A DNA stretch of 64,000 nt from the NCBI RefSeq assembly GCF_000003815.2, contig NC_049988.1:861679-925678 (forward strand), read 5' to 3'. Made by a program: the position numbers and the translations under genes. The notes beneath the pieces were generated by a model. That model searched no databases, had not been told where the DNA came from, and was given only the letters and a program-made list of their open reading frames with translations. This DNA comes from Branchiostoma floridae (Eukaryota > Chordata > Leptocardii > Amphioxiformes > Branchiostomatidae). Shown in pieces: positions 33,004 through 43,118 of this stretch (position 1 is its first letter; each line of letters starts with the position of its first letter).

Positions 33004-35001
33004 GTCTCTCCGTTCGTTAGAGACACGTAGTTACGTTTCTACGTTTCTAACTTGGGTAGAAGTTGTTCAGCGGTTATTTGCCTCAGTTTTACCTTGAGGT
33101 TTCAGCAAGGACTCTGTTTGTCCTGAGTTTCAGCCACCGATCGTTTCGCTGCATGCGGTTTCTGCAGCTGAGGCTTCCTTCATAGGTGCCTCCTTTTTTG
33201 CTGTCTTTGAAACAGTTTCAGTCTAGACAGGTGGTTCCCGCTGGTCCGTTTGGGACTTACAGTTTACTTAACCGCGCCCGGCGCCTCTGCTAGCTAGCTG
33301 AGTTTGTTCGGGCAACCTACTGTTTTCGGCGATCGATCAGTAACGTTATTAAACGTTAGCGTCATGTCAGTCACTCAGTGTGTTTTTGTGGCCGCAATGT
33401 CGTCCTTGTCAGGCGCTTGATTTGGCCGATCTTTTATCGGTAATACCCAAATTCCTTTATTAGCATAGTGAGCATGTATGTCAGGGTTGATATCCTTGTT
33501 TTGGGGCTGTTGCTCCGCTAGATGTGCTCACTTTGTGCCTTCGCACAGCAGATTCCTTCTAGAATGTTCACAGCTGTTCACAACAAACTTGTTTACGTCA
33601 CGTGAGCGCCCGTGAGCGCCATTTTGTTTTTCGCTTTTCTCGCGAGATTGCCCGAGTTCTCGACGCCCTCTTGCGGTTTCAGTGTAAACTGCAGTGTTGC
33701 ATTTGCGTTTGCGGTCCGTTTGAGATTTTATTCCTACGTTGTCTGCGGTTTTAGCGGGTTTGCGGTAGTTACCGCTTTTAAATGTCTATTTACTTTTTTC
33801 TCGACCGTTTTTTGCCGTACCTTTATGGTTTTTACCATTCTGAGGGTGTGTGGTACCTATGTCGGTATTTTTTATGGGCAAATTACAGGATTCTTGTGCA
33901 AGTTTGAGGTAACTTTAAATTAGTTACTTAAATCTAGGAGGTTTTATAAAATTTTTAAATGAATAGAAAATGTATTTATATATTTTAAAATTATTTAATC
34001 TTTTTGTGTTTCACACATGTCAGAGTTTTTTTGTGTTCTGAAGTTTTACCAAGTTTTCACCATTTCTTGAAATGATGGTAGTTTTCAGGTTTTGTTGCAC
34101 CTGGTTTGACCTTTGGTTGGTGTCAGTGTTTAGCATCACTTTACTGTAAAGGTTTTTACCTTTGAGTGTTTTTCCTAGTTTAGTCTGGGTCTATGCTAAC
34201 CTTTTGGGAATATTTTTCCCAGTTTTGGTGAATTCCTGAGTTCAGGAGTAGTTCCTTTGAGTAGGATACTAGTTTGTCTTTTGACAAGAACGGGTCTCTT
34301 ATTGAGTTCTCGGTTCGCACTTGTTTTACAAGTTTTGAGCAGTCACAGCAGCGACAGTGTTAGTTCTGCTCAGTTACCTACTTTTTCACCTTCTTCAGGT
34401 TCTCCCTCACTCTACAATATAAGGAGTGTTGGTTTTTACCATAAAGGGCTAGTCAGGACCCCTTTTTGTTGATGGGTCAGTTTACCCCCTTTTTACGTTC
34501 AGTCATATGGCACTTTCCCAGTGTCTCAGGGAGAACATCGCGTTAGATAGAGCAGCAGCTCTCTGTTTGGCCTCCCCAAGAGGCATTCGCACAGGTGGAC
34601 CTTGGGCTCGTTGTAGAGCCTGGCACTCTCAGATGCTGTCCACCTTTCGCAGTGTCACCCTTCTGCTAGGACGCGCGCGTCTCACCGTGTCTGTTTCTTA
34701 GTTTTTCATCTTCCAAGTTTGTCAACTGCCGGGTCAGAAACATGTCTCCAGCCCATCACCTCGCCCTCAGCATGTGTAAGTGCGTGGTGGTGAGTAGTCT
34801 CCACGTGTCAGCCGTCTTCGTGTCTGGCTTTGACATCATGCGAGCACTTCCGCGCCAGATCAGTTCATGCAAGGTTTGCTTTTTTAACTTTTGATCTGTG
34901 ACACCAGTGTGTTCGTGACCTTACACAAGTGTCCCGGCCTCCGCAAATGGGGAGCATTGGACTTAGTGTTTCCCACATATATATTAGATTCTTACCCGGT
35001 T

Positions 35002-35154
35002 NNNNNNNNNNNNNNNNNNNNNNNNNNNNNNNNNNNNNNNNNNNNNNNNNNNNNNNNNNNNNNNNNNNNNNNNNNNNNNNNNNNNNNNNNNNNNNNNNNN
35101 NNNNNNNNNNNNNNNNNNNNNNNNNNNNNNNNNNNNNNNNNNNNNNNNNNNNNN
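35002..35154. other. Assembly gap (153 N)
   Basis: Falls within the DIRS element, probably in or near the reverse transcriptase/RNase H region. Confidence 0.99.
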
Positions 35155-35871
35155 GAGACTCATCCGGTTCGCCCTTTGGTACAGTCCAACTTGCCAACAA
35201 GTCTGCTCTTGTACCAGTAGACTCCCAGGTCCTTCAGACAACTTTCTCTGTGTGGACGTCCCTGGTGACTTTAGTTCTACAGAGAGTGCTAACCTCTGGA
35301 GTAGCGACCATATTGCTCCTAGCGTCTGAAGGCAAGAGCGAAGGAAGTTGCTCCTCTCCACGTAGGGGAAGGTCTCGCTGAGCTGGAGGTAAGTTTATTT
35401 GGGACGTTTCAGTGGTCCTGAAACTCCTGCGTAAGTGGGCACCGGCAAATTGTTTCAAACAGTTGACTCTTAGGTGGCTATGTTAGTAGCCTTAGTGTCA
35501 GAAATCAATCATTGGCATTGTTAGACTCTAGTCATATGACCTCTTCTAAAGAGGGTTTGTCGTTTGAAGTCTACAGACTGACAAAGACTTCTCGACCGGA
35601 CAAACCTTCTTATTCTTTGGTTTCTGTCTTAGTTTGAGCAGAAGGAAGTGTGTCCTGTGTTTTATTTGAAAGCATTTTTAGCCAGGACAGCAAAGTTCTG
35701 TTCTGATTCCGTTTCAAGAGTGTTCCGCGCATTGGCCAAACCGCACAAGGCAGTGTGCTCAGCCGCGATAGCTCGTTGGCTTATATCATTCCTTTCAGAA
35801 GCTAGTTCAGTCACATATAGCTTCATTGGCCATTCTGTCAGAAGTGCGCCTACCTTTGCTGTCTGTCAATC
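35155..35871 (+). pseudogene. Tyrosine recombinase remnant of the DIRS element
   Basis: Characteristic pieces appear in order but in shifting frames: VAMLVALVSEINHW near 35470, FEVYRLTKTSRPDKP near 35560, YLKAFLARTAKF at 35663, then AKPHKAVCSAAIARW and GHSVRSAP near 35740-35850. The last two are the DIRS/Ngaro recombinase C-terminal signature containing the catalytic H-x-x-R. A stop (TAG) after SLVSVLV and at least two frameshifts show it is inactive. Confidence 0.8.
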
Positions 35872-36290
35872 NNNNNNNNNNNNNNNNNNNNNNNNNNNNN
35901 NNNNNNNNNNNNNNNNNNNNNNNNNNNNNNNNNNNNNNNNNNNNNNNNNNNNNNNNNNNNNNNNNNNNNNNNNNNNNNNNNNNNNNNNNNNNNNNNNNNN
36001 NNNNNNNNNNNNNNNNNNNNNNNNNNNNNNNNNNNNNNNNNNNNNNNNNNNNNNNNNNNNNNNNNNNNNNNNNNNNNNNNNNNNNNNNNNNNNNNNNNNN
36101 NNNNNNNNNNNNNNNNNNNNNNNNNNNNNNNNNNNNNNNNNNNNNNNNNNNNNNNNNNNNNNNNNNNNNNNNNNNNNNNNNNNNNNNNNNNNNNNNNNNN
36201 NNNNNNNNNNNNNNNNNNNNNNNNNNNNNNNNNNNNNNNNNNNNNNNNNNNNNNNNNNNNNNNNNNNNNNNNNNNNNNNNNNNNNNNNNN
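35872..36290. other. Assembly gap (419 N)
   Basis: Covers the end of the recombinase frame and the sequence just inside the right inverted terminal repeat. Confidence 0.99.
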
Positions 36291-36867
36291 TCCACGCAGT
36301 GTTCACCACGTTCCACGTCGAGGGACAATTACATTTGTCCGGCACCAAGGTTCGTTGGTACCAAACTTCAATTTTGCAACAAAGAAATATGTTTTGTGGA
36401 GTAGTTGACTCCCACTGCCATTTTAAATTTCTACAAGGCTAACTGTCTCAGTCTGTACTATTGGCTGTAAAACTTGGTAAAATGACTAATATAGACTCTA
36501 CTCTACTTTGCTCTTGTTATTTTCCTCGACCGGTAAGCCCCAAAGCGTGTGAATGCCTGATCATATAATCTGTTCATTTTCCAATATGTCCAACATCAGA
36601 TCCACCAAATTTTTTCAGGTCCGTTTTTCTGGACTGGTCTAATACGAAAAAACAGTTTTGTACCGTTGTGACATTGGGGGGGGGGGGGGGGGGGCGCTAG
36701 CTCTAACTGTTATGAAGTCACTAGATTTCTAGCGAGGTCAACGCCCATGAAGACGGTTCTTTCAAATGCAGAGTAACCAATTAACGCCAGACCGGTGGCA
36801 CGCGAGGGCCAGGGACGAATGTTTCACACCTATTGTCCGTCGATTACTAGCTGTTGAATACCGTCAA

Positions 36868-37735
36868 TACAGTCAAACCTGCCCCAGCGACCACCTCTTC
36901 TCAGCGACCACCTGGCCATTTTGACCGCTTTTTCTCGGTCCCGATTTTTTTCCCCATTGACTTAAGCATTAAGCGACCTTTTCTCAACGACCACCTGGCC
37001 AACGCGACCGGCCCAAATTGGGACCCATAACGACCGCATTATTTTCAAAGTTGAGGTTTTCATCGATTTTTGATGATAACTAGCGCGATTTTGTGCCGAA
37101 ATCGTTGTAAGAAAATCCAAATTTAGTTGTTATAGAAGTTTTAAAAAAAATCTATATCATAATAAAGTGAACGAATGCTGAAACATATATAGCCTCATAC
37201 TTTTTCAAGAAAGATCTGACAGTGTGTAGCTCATACCTTTTTAAGACAGATCTGTACGTGTGAGTGCTTTTGTCCAACTGTACTGTACAATCACCCGTGC
37301 GTAAGTACGCTATATATCGGGACGTACCGGGCATCGAATTCGAAAGGTGCACCGTACTTATTTCAGATCAAGAACATAGCGACGCATGAAGGCTTTGTTT
37401 GGAGTTAACTGACAGCATCAAAGTTCCCGTACTGTCTAAAACGTTAGTGTACAAATACTTGAGCTTTAAAACACTGTATCGTATAAAAACTCGATAAAAG
37501 CTTGGGGTTAAATTTACAATTTACAGTGTGCGTGTTGTATTTGACATCAAAGACCTCGGTTCTTTGCGTGCGTGCAGTGTGCTTGGTATTTGCCATTAAA
37601 CACTGTGACAACGGAAACCATTTATACTTTGCATCGGGCATGTTTTGAGTCGATACTCTTCTCAGCGACCACCTGTCCAAATCGACCGTTTTTTTCCGGT
37701 CCCCCGGGTGGTCGACTTGGGCAGTTTTGACTGTA
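36868..37735. mobile_element. Tigger/pogo-like MITE (868 bp)
   Basis: Terminal inverted repeats TACAGTCAAACCTGCCC at the left and GGGCAGTTTTGACTGTA at the right, with sub-terminal AGCGACCACC / GGTGGTCG repeats. Termini CAGT...ACTG flanked by TA fit pogo/Tigger elements, which insert at TA. Sub-terminal CGACCACCT words recur internally. There is no transposase frame. A lone end of the same family lies near 60851-60897. Confidence 0.82.
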
Positions 37736-39001
37736 CATTACAAAGGACATCTTTGTGGGGCTTCCTTTAGTTTGCAGCATGTATTTTTATGAGCTGGTCC
37801 CTTTGAATGCTGGTTATATAGAATAGAAGGACGGACTGAATAATCAGCAAACAACACAACTTGAGTGCATAACGCATATATTTGATAACTTACTACAGCT
37901 GTTGTACACCGGGTCATCAGAGACGTCTCTTTACCTTGTTACAAGGTACAAGTTGTAAGTTGTACAATTACGTGCTGTTTTTATTTTTGTGAATGCAAGG
38001 AAATAGCACTGAAACATAGGGTGAAACGTACAAAAGTCACAACTTTTTGGGTTGACAACATTTTTGGGGAGTGACAAGAAGCGGAACATTTCAGTTACAA
38101 AAGTACGACCGTATAGTGATACAAAGTAAAATATTCAACAAAGAAAACTTTTTTAAAAAGTTTAAAAAATTGCACCACGTCAGGTTCGAACTCTGGTCCA
38201 AAAGTTACAAATCCAATCACTGGTCAACTACGCCACGAAGCCTTGAGGTTCAAGTTCACGAAAAAATAGAACTAAAGTGACAAAGCGTGTAATAAAAGAG
38301 ACGGAATTAAACTGTAAGGCCGTCATTTCAAAAAGTTTAATGGCACGAAAACTCGCTACAGTCCCGACACCTTTAGATCACCAAAGTAAACTTTTAAAAC
38401 TGATATATAGAGTTGTTTGTGAGCAAGTAAAGCTCCCGCACGGAGATCACTAGCGTTTTCGCCCCCCTTTAGCGTTTTGGCCACCCCCCCCCCCCCCAAG
38501 AGCAACTGGTTACTACATATTACAGGTGCTCTACCTGGTACTATACTACACCTGGGGAGTAACGTATATGGTGTGTTATCTGGTACCTATATGGCACCTT
38601 ATTACCGTACCGTAAGATGTCATACCTCAAAAGTCGATACTATATTGTTCTGTGCAAACATGATGACAATTTTTGCAGTTGAGGTGGCATAAAAACAGTG
38701 CTACTGCGAACGTATACATCAACACCGTCTATGGTACGGAATACGTCAGCTATATGTTTTCAATTTGTCACAGTGTTTTCTTTCTTGTGCTGGAAACATT
38801 TCCAAAGCACTAACAAAAACACACGTGAATAATGGTTTCTCATTATAAACACTATCTACACGCAAGTTGATATAGCTGTTGCTAAATGCTACACAAACAC
38901 TGGTAAAGTACCAGTCTTAAGAAACACGGGTAAATGCATCAGTTCCTAAATACTAGAAAAAAAAGTCATGTTGGAGGTGAAGATATCCCTTGGCCAGGTG
39001 C

Positions 39002-39002
<1 letters not shown>
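37736..39002. other. Region between MITE and LINE tail, with tRNA-like segment and C-rich run
   Basis: No gene recognised. It contains a tRNA-like segment (38170-38242), a C-rich stretch at 38441-38497 that matches the G-rich block at 54095-54255 in reverse (CGCCCCCCTTTAGCG), and at 38972-39002 the 31-bp word AGGTGAAGATATCCCTTGGC..., which recurs at 53715. Confidence 0.45.
38170..38242 (-). repeat. tRNA-like SINE head or tRNA pseudogene
   Basis: The minus strand reads GGCTTCGTGGCGTAGTTGAC (A-box TGGCGTAGTTG), an anticodon-like TTTGTAA loop and AGTTCGAACC (B-box). Stems are poorly paired, so it is probably a SINE promoter or decayed tRNA. Confidence 0.4.
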
Positions 39003-39039
<37 letters not shown>

Positions 39040-39570
39040 TATTCAATATAACTTTCAAATACAGAAAAGAAACCCTGTGGCAAGCCCCCTAATATAACGT
39101 AATATACATAATGAGGAGTAACTTATTACAAAGAATGTTGGTCTCGAAAGTTAATAACAGAAGATTGTGTCACAAAAATAAGGCTTAGTATTCGAAGATA
39201 CATTCTTAAATATGGCATATTTTGCATGTAATAAACATTGATTCAAGTATTTATTCATTTTCTGCTTGTTAACCTTACCATACATAATATCAGTTTTCGT
39301 TAATACAATATGTTCTGAAAAGGTTTTGAGCCACCATGAGCAAAAGTCGTTCCAATAACTAATAACATAGACACAATCTACAAACAGGTGGTTTAGGTTT
39401 TGTTTGTTGTTACAAAAAGGGCATTTATCTGAGTCTGTAACTTTGATTTTCTTTAAATAGCAATTTGTCGGCAAAAATCTATGTATGATCTTATACTGAA
39501 AGTACTGTAGTTTAACATTCTTAGTACATGTGAAAGGTAATAAATAACACTGGTCAGTTTATATTTTGAA
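39003..39570 (-). mobile_element. 5'-truncated non-LTR retrotransposon (LINE) 3' end with poly(A)
   Basis: On the minus strand, 39474-39151 encodes LPTNCYLKKIKVTDSDKCPF followed by CNNKQNLNHLF and CVYVISYWNDF. This is the C..C...H..F.C...W pattern that follows the reverse transcriptase in many LINEs. It ends at a T-run on the plus strand (39003-39037), which is the poly(A) tail. The exact left (5') limit near 39570 is uncertain. Confidence 0.75.
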
Positions 39571-40585
39571 AAACACCAACAATTTGGAAAATCAAGTAAT
39601 CTAAGTTGTAAAGTCTCAAGTAAGATATCAGTCTAAAGCTCTCACCATTAGACACTTAGCCATGTGATTATCAATTGTCAGTGATGCTCATAACTCCAGA
39701 TATGATTGATTGAAAATGCACATGGCCTGGGTGGCCAACAGTTTGGCCTACCAGTCTGGTCTCCCAGTCTGCCTGGCCAGAGATCTGGGAATACTAGGCC
39801 AAAATCTAGGACACCGAGTCTGACCTCATTGGCCCAGAGGGCCAGCGCACTCTAAATCATCACAGACTACCAGTCTAATCCTGGCCTACACAGCCACCTA
39901 GTGGCATGTAACCTGCAATTTTCCACTGTTCCTCTAGGGCTTAACTGACAACCAGGCCTACAAGGCTGAAATTTCAGCCTTAGAGGCCAGAAACAGACCT
40001 ATTGGGCTGAGCGTTCAGACACACATCATCTGACTAACACAGTCCAAAAAGTTACAAATGGAAATGACAGAGTTACACGTAGAATGTATGCATTTACTGA
40101 GCTATAGCAAAAGAAATCTTGCTAAATAATGCAGCCTGTTGATCTACCTGTAAGCATGTAAACTTTGTTCTTTTGTAATAGTTGCAAATTCTTTTCAATG
40201 TGTCCTTTCTGCTTTCAACTCTACATACACTTTTGGAGGTGGAATTTATTGACCCTTACCTGAGATTCAAATAAGCCTGCAAACTAATTTTGAGGTGGAT
40301 AGATTCACATATGTCACAGTTGTTGTTGTATGTTGACTGTTGTGCTAGTGAGTAAGGTTGGTAGTATGCGCACCTCCACCTACAAATTGTGCTGGTCTTA
40401 CGCATTTTACCAGATTGGCACAATCTGGTTTTCTAGATAACTAATTGCACACTCAGAAACTAACTTTCTTTGGCAATTTCCACCACTGGGAAAACAAAAC
40501 AAGAATGGAACTATGAAAGAGCAAATGTCAGTCTTACAATAATAGAAAAACGGGGTCACAAAAAAGGCCCCTTCTCACAAGGGAT
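39571..40585. other. Intergenic region
   Basis: No exon recognised. The part from about 39718 to 40015 is unusually rich in GGCC, CTGGCC and CCAGTCT words compared with both sides. It could be a repeat fragment. Confidence 0.4.
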
Positions 40586-40587
40586 AC

Positions 40588-40812
40588 TATATATATATGG
40601 ACTGGAGAGGATAGGATTACTTCAAAAACATCTCTTCCCAAAACGCAGTCAACCCAGACAGAACAATCAGTTCCGCCTATCACAGGGTGGAGGGAATTTG
40701 AGCGGGAGAATTGGAAACTTTGAGCGGGAGAAATTTGCTTTGACCAGGACAGGAGAATTTTGCAGTTTTTCTACAACAAGAAGACCAGTTTAACTGTCCA
40801 GTGCTACTTTGG
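40588..40812 (+). promoter_or_regulatory. Candidate TATA promoter and non-coding first exon of the 43-49 kb gene
   Basis: A TATATATATAT run at 40588-40598 is followed by a segment with two TTGAGCGGGAGAA words (about 40698 and 40719) and ends at an excellent donor GG|GTAAGTGA after 40812. No later plus-strand exon intervenes before the acceptor-like TTTTTTTTAAG just before the ATG at 43119. The assignment is inferred from position and splice strength only. Confidence 0.35.
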
Positions 40813-43118
40813 GTAAGTGAACTATTCTATTTTCTAATGTTTTTGTATAATGTGATTGTCTGCACATGTGTAACAACCAGTATCCCCTATGACATGGACA
40901 TAATACACAACATGACTTTGTACAAAAAACTGGGACTGATCAGTGCACCATGTTGTAATGCATGCATATGACTTTGGCATCGTGGAATCTGAGATCATTG
41001 TAATAATGTGAAGAAACAAAGCAAAAATGACAGATTTAAAGAGCATTCTTAAGATATGTGCAGGAAAATGCAGGAAATTTAGTAAAGGAAATCAAGTTTG
41101 AGAACTGAGCTCAGGGCTTCAGGGCAATCATAAAATACTTTTGTCACAATAGCTAATTTGTGGCAATCTTTTCCCTTGCTGTGTATAAAATGTATGCCAG
41201 CGTGAACTTGAATGATACTTACATGTAGTTATTAATGTACCTGTTCTCCCACCTTGTGTGGAAACCTAGAAATATTACCCTAGTTAAGTACATCCATTAC
41301 TAGCTTCAAGCCCTTGTAAGTTGTGTAATATATACATGTACATTCATGTACATTGTACATGTACATATATCGTGATCGTCTAAGGTTCTCAACTACTACT
41401 TCAGACCTTTCTTCTCTCTCCAATAAGCCCAATCCCTGGCCCATATTTGTGTTTGTTTGTAAGAAAACTAAAAAAATATTTCCACACATCAACTTGAAGC
41501 TTAACTGGATAAAAAAGATATAATTTTCATTGGGCTTAAACTCCAAACTTGTAAAAGTCGCTCTGGACCTGTTTTGCCCTGATCCCCCTCACTTTGTTAT
41601 GAACTCTAATATTCACAAATTTCATACACCAAGCATGCAGAAACCCTGATCTCAAGACATTCATGAAAATGAATTATGTTAGACATTGTACATGTACATT
41701 GTGTGAAACTGGACAGGTTCCACTCATCGTCAAATCCCCAAAACACAGAAAGACCAACAGACAGATATACAAGGAGGTTATGCACAATGTAATGATTGAA
41801 AAAAAGAATGTGCTCCAGCTGTTGTATAGCTAATATGGAGACAGGAGTGACCTCTTTATGTCAATGAACGGTGAAAGTTCAATCCCAGTGGTCTCCTGGG
41901 CAGATCCCTCAATGAGACCTTGCCTTGCAGCTCAGTGACTTCTATTCTCTCCAGTTCAACATACAACCCATCCCTTAGCGCATAGCCTCAGTACTGAAAC
42001 AACAAGGGAGTAGAAACAGAAAGAAACAACATACCAACACCCAGGATCGAACCTGGGCCGGCAAATCACAAATCTGATGTGCAAACCGTTCAACCAAAAG
42101 GCTTAAGACTATAATACTCACAGACTACATGTATATGACTTCATGTGCCCTTCTAATAGTTCTACATCCTAGAGCTAGTATATCCTTCATGTACATTGTA
42201 TAGAGCACTAAAATGAGAAACATTCAACTGAATGGACATTCTCACATAATTCCAACTGGAGTCATCTAAATTAGAATTAAGCCAACACAGAAAAAGCAGC
42301 AGTTGCTATTTTTTACTAATTTTTAAAGCAAATCTGACACTTCCTTCCATTGTTTATAGTTACATATTTGGCATTTATAGCTCTGTCCATCTACTTATTT
42401 TCAGATAAGTTGTTACTTTAAAAAATTTGGATGTATCATACCCCTACTTTAATGCCCTTTCTAAACTACTATTTATCAATGTCCTAAAAAAGTATACTTA
42501 ATAGAACTGACTCAACCAGGTGATGTCTATCAGAGGAAAGGTCCTGATGTCCTGAATTTTGATTTCCCTACTAAATTTTGAATCTTGAAATACTCTGACT
42601 TAAAAGATTCTCAAATGATTATCATAATATATCTTTATTTAGCAAGCTCTATATACCCCAGATTACAATGTACATGTACCTGTACATAAAGGCAACCAAA
42701 GTGATATAAGCTTGTCCCAGGGCTGTAGAACTTCAATTTTCAAAGTCAATTTTCTGGGCACTTTTCTACATAATAAGCTACTCTATTCTATTCCATACAC
42801 TGTGATACAGACATCCAAAAAGCCAAAATTCACTGTCGCTGTGTCACATGAACACCAAAAACAGTCACTGGCTGGATCAAGGCCTAATTTTGGGAGGTGC
42901 CAATATCTAGGGAATCCTATTCCTACATGTAGGGTGGTTTCATTTCTGTACCATTTTTAACTGTTCAAAGTATGAAACTGTACTGATGAGTTCTGTCAAT
43001 CAATAGATAACTGATGATCAGACAATATTAATCTGATAGATAAAAATTGTTAGTTAGAAAATCAAAATAACCTGACTGACCTGATATTGACCTTATGAAA
43101 TCATTTTTTTTAAGCAAT
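40813..43118. other. Presumed first intron of the 43-49 kb gene
   Basis: No coding exon seen. It holds dense palindromic ACATGTAC words at 41331-41368 and a tRNA-like SINE head at 42035-42104. Confidence 0.4.
42035..42104 (-). repeat. tRNA-derived SINE head
   Basis: The minus strand starts AAGCCTTTTGGTTGAACGG (A-box-like), has a TTTGTGA anticodon-like loop and a perfect B-box GGTTCGATCC inside a paired T-arm (CCCAG/CTGGG). The acceptor stem does not pair well, so a functional tRNA is unlikely. Confidence 0.5.

Larger units (their letters stand above)
31473..36329 (+). mobile_element. Degenerate DIRS-type tyrosine-recombinase retrotransposon
   Basis: Inverted terminal repeats of about 40 bp: ATTGTCCCTCGACG...GAACACTGCGTGGA at 31473-31512, and its imperfect reverse complement at 36291-36329. 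Inverted, not split direct, termini are the mark of DIRS as opposed to Ngaro elements. A gag-like frame lies near the left end and tyrosine-recombinase remnants near the right end, both on the plus strand. The reverse transcriptase and RNase H region should lie between about 33 and 35.2 kb; it is broken or hidden by the gap at 35002-35154. The second gap, 35872-36290, removes the end of the recombinase and the internal complementary region. The element is dead as written. Confidence 0.82.
31360..36672 (+). repeat. GGTACCGGTAC repeat split by the DIRS insertion
   Basis: The left part, 31360-31472, matches the start of the complete copy at 56823 (GGGTACCAGTACAGAAAATTCAGG, then GAACTTGTGAATGG and ATGGTCGATTG). 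The right part, 36330-36672, continues the same copy (TTTTGTGGAGTAG...CCACTGCCATTTTAAAT, then TTTTTTCAGGTCCG and ACAGTTTTGTACCG). What lies between is the younger DIRS element. Confidence 0.8.

Noticed and set aside
34865-36442. ORFs spanning runs of X
   Set aside because: They cross N gaps; only the flanking DIRS recombinase remnants are meaningful.
40470-40793. 107-codon plus-strand ORF as a protein gene
   Set aside because: No family resemblance, overlaps a TATA-like run and ends before a strong donor; better explained as promoter plus non-coding first exon, though this too is uncertain.
42035-42104. Functional tRNA gene
   Set aside because: The A and B boxes are good but the acceptor stem and anticodon arm do not pair properly; a SINE head is more likely.
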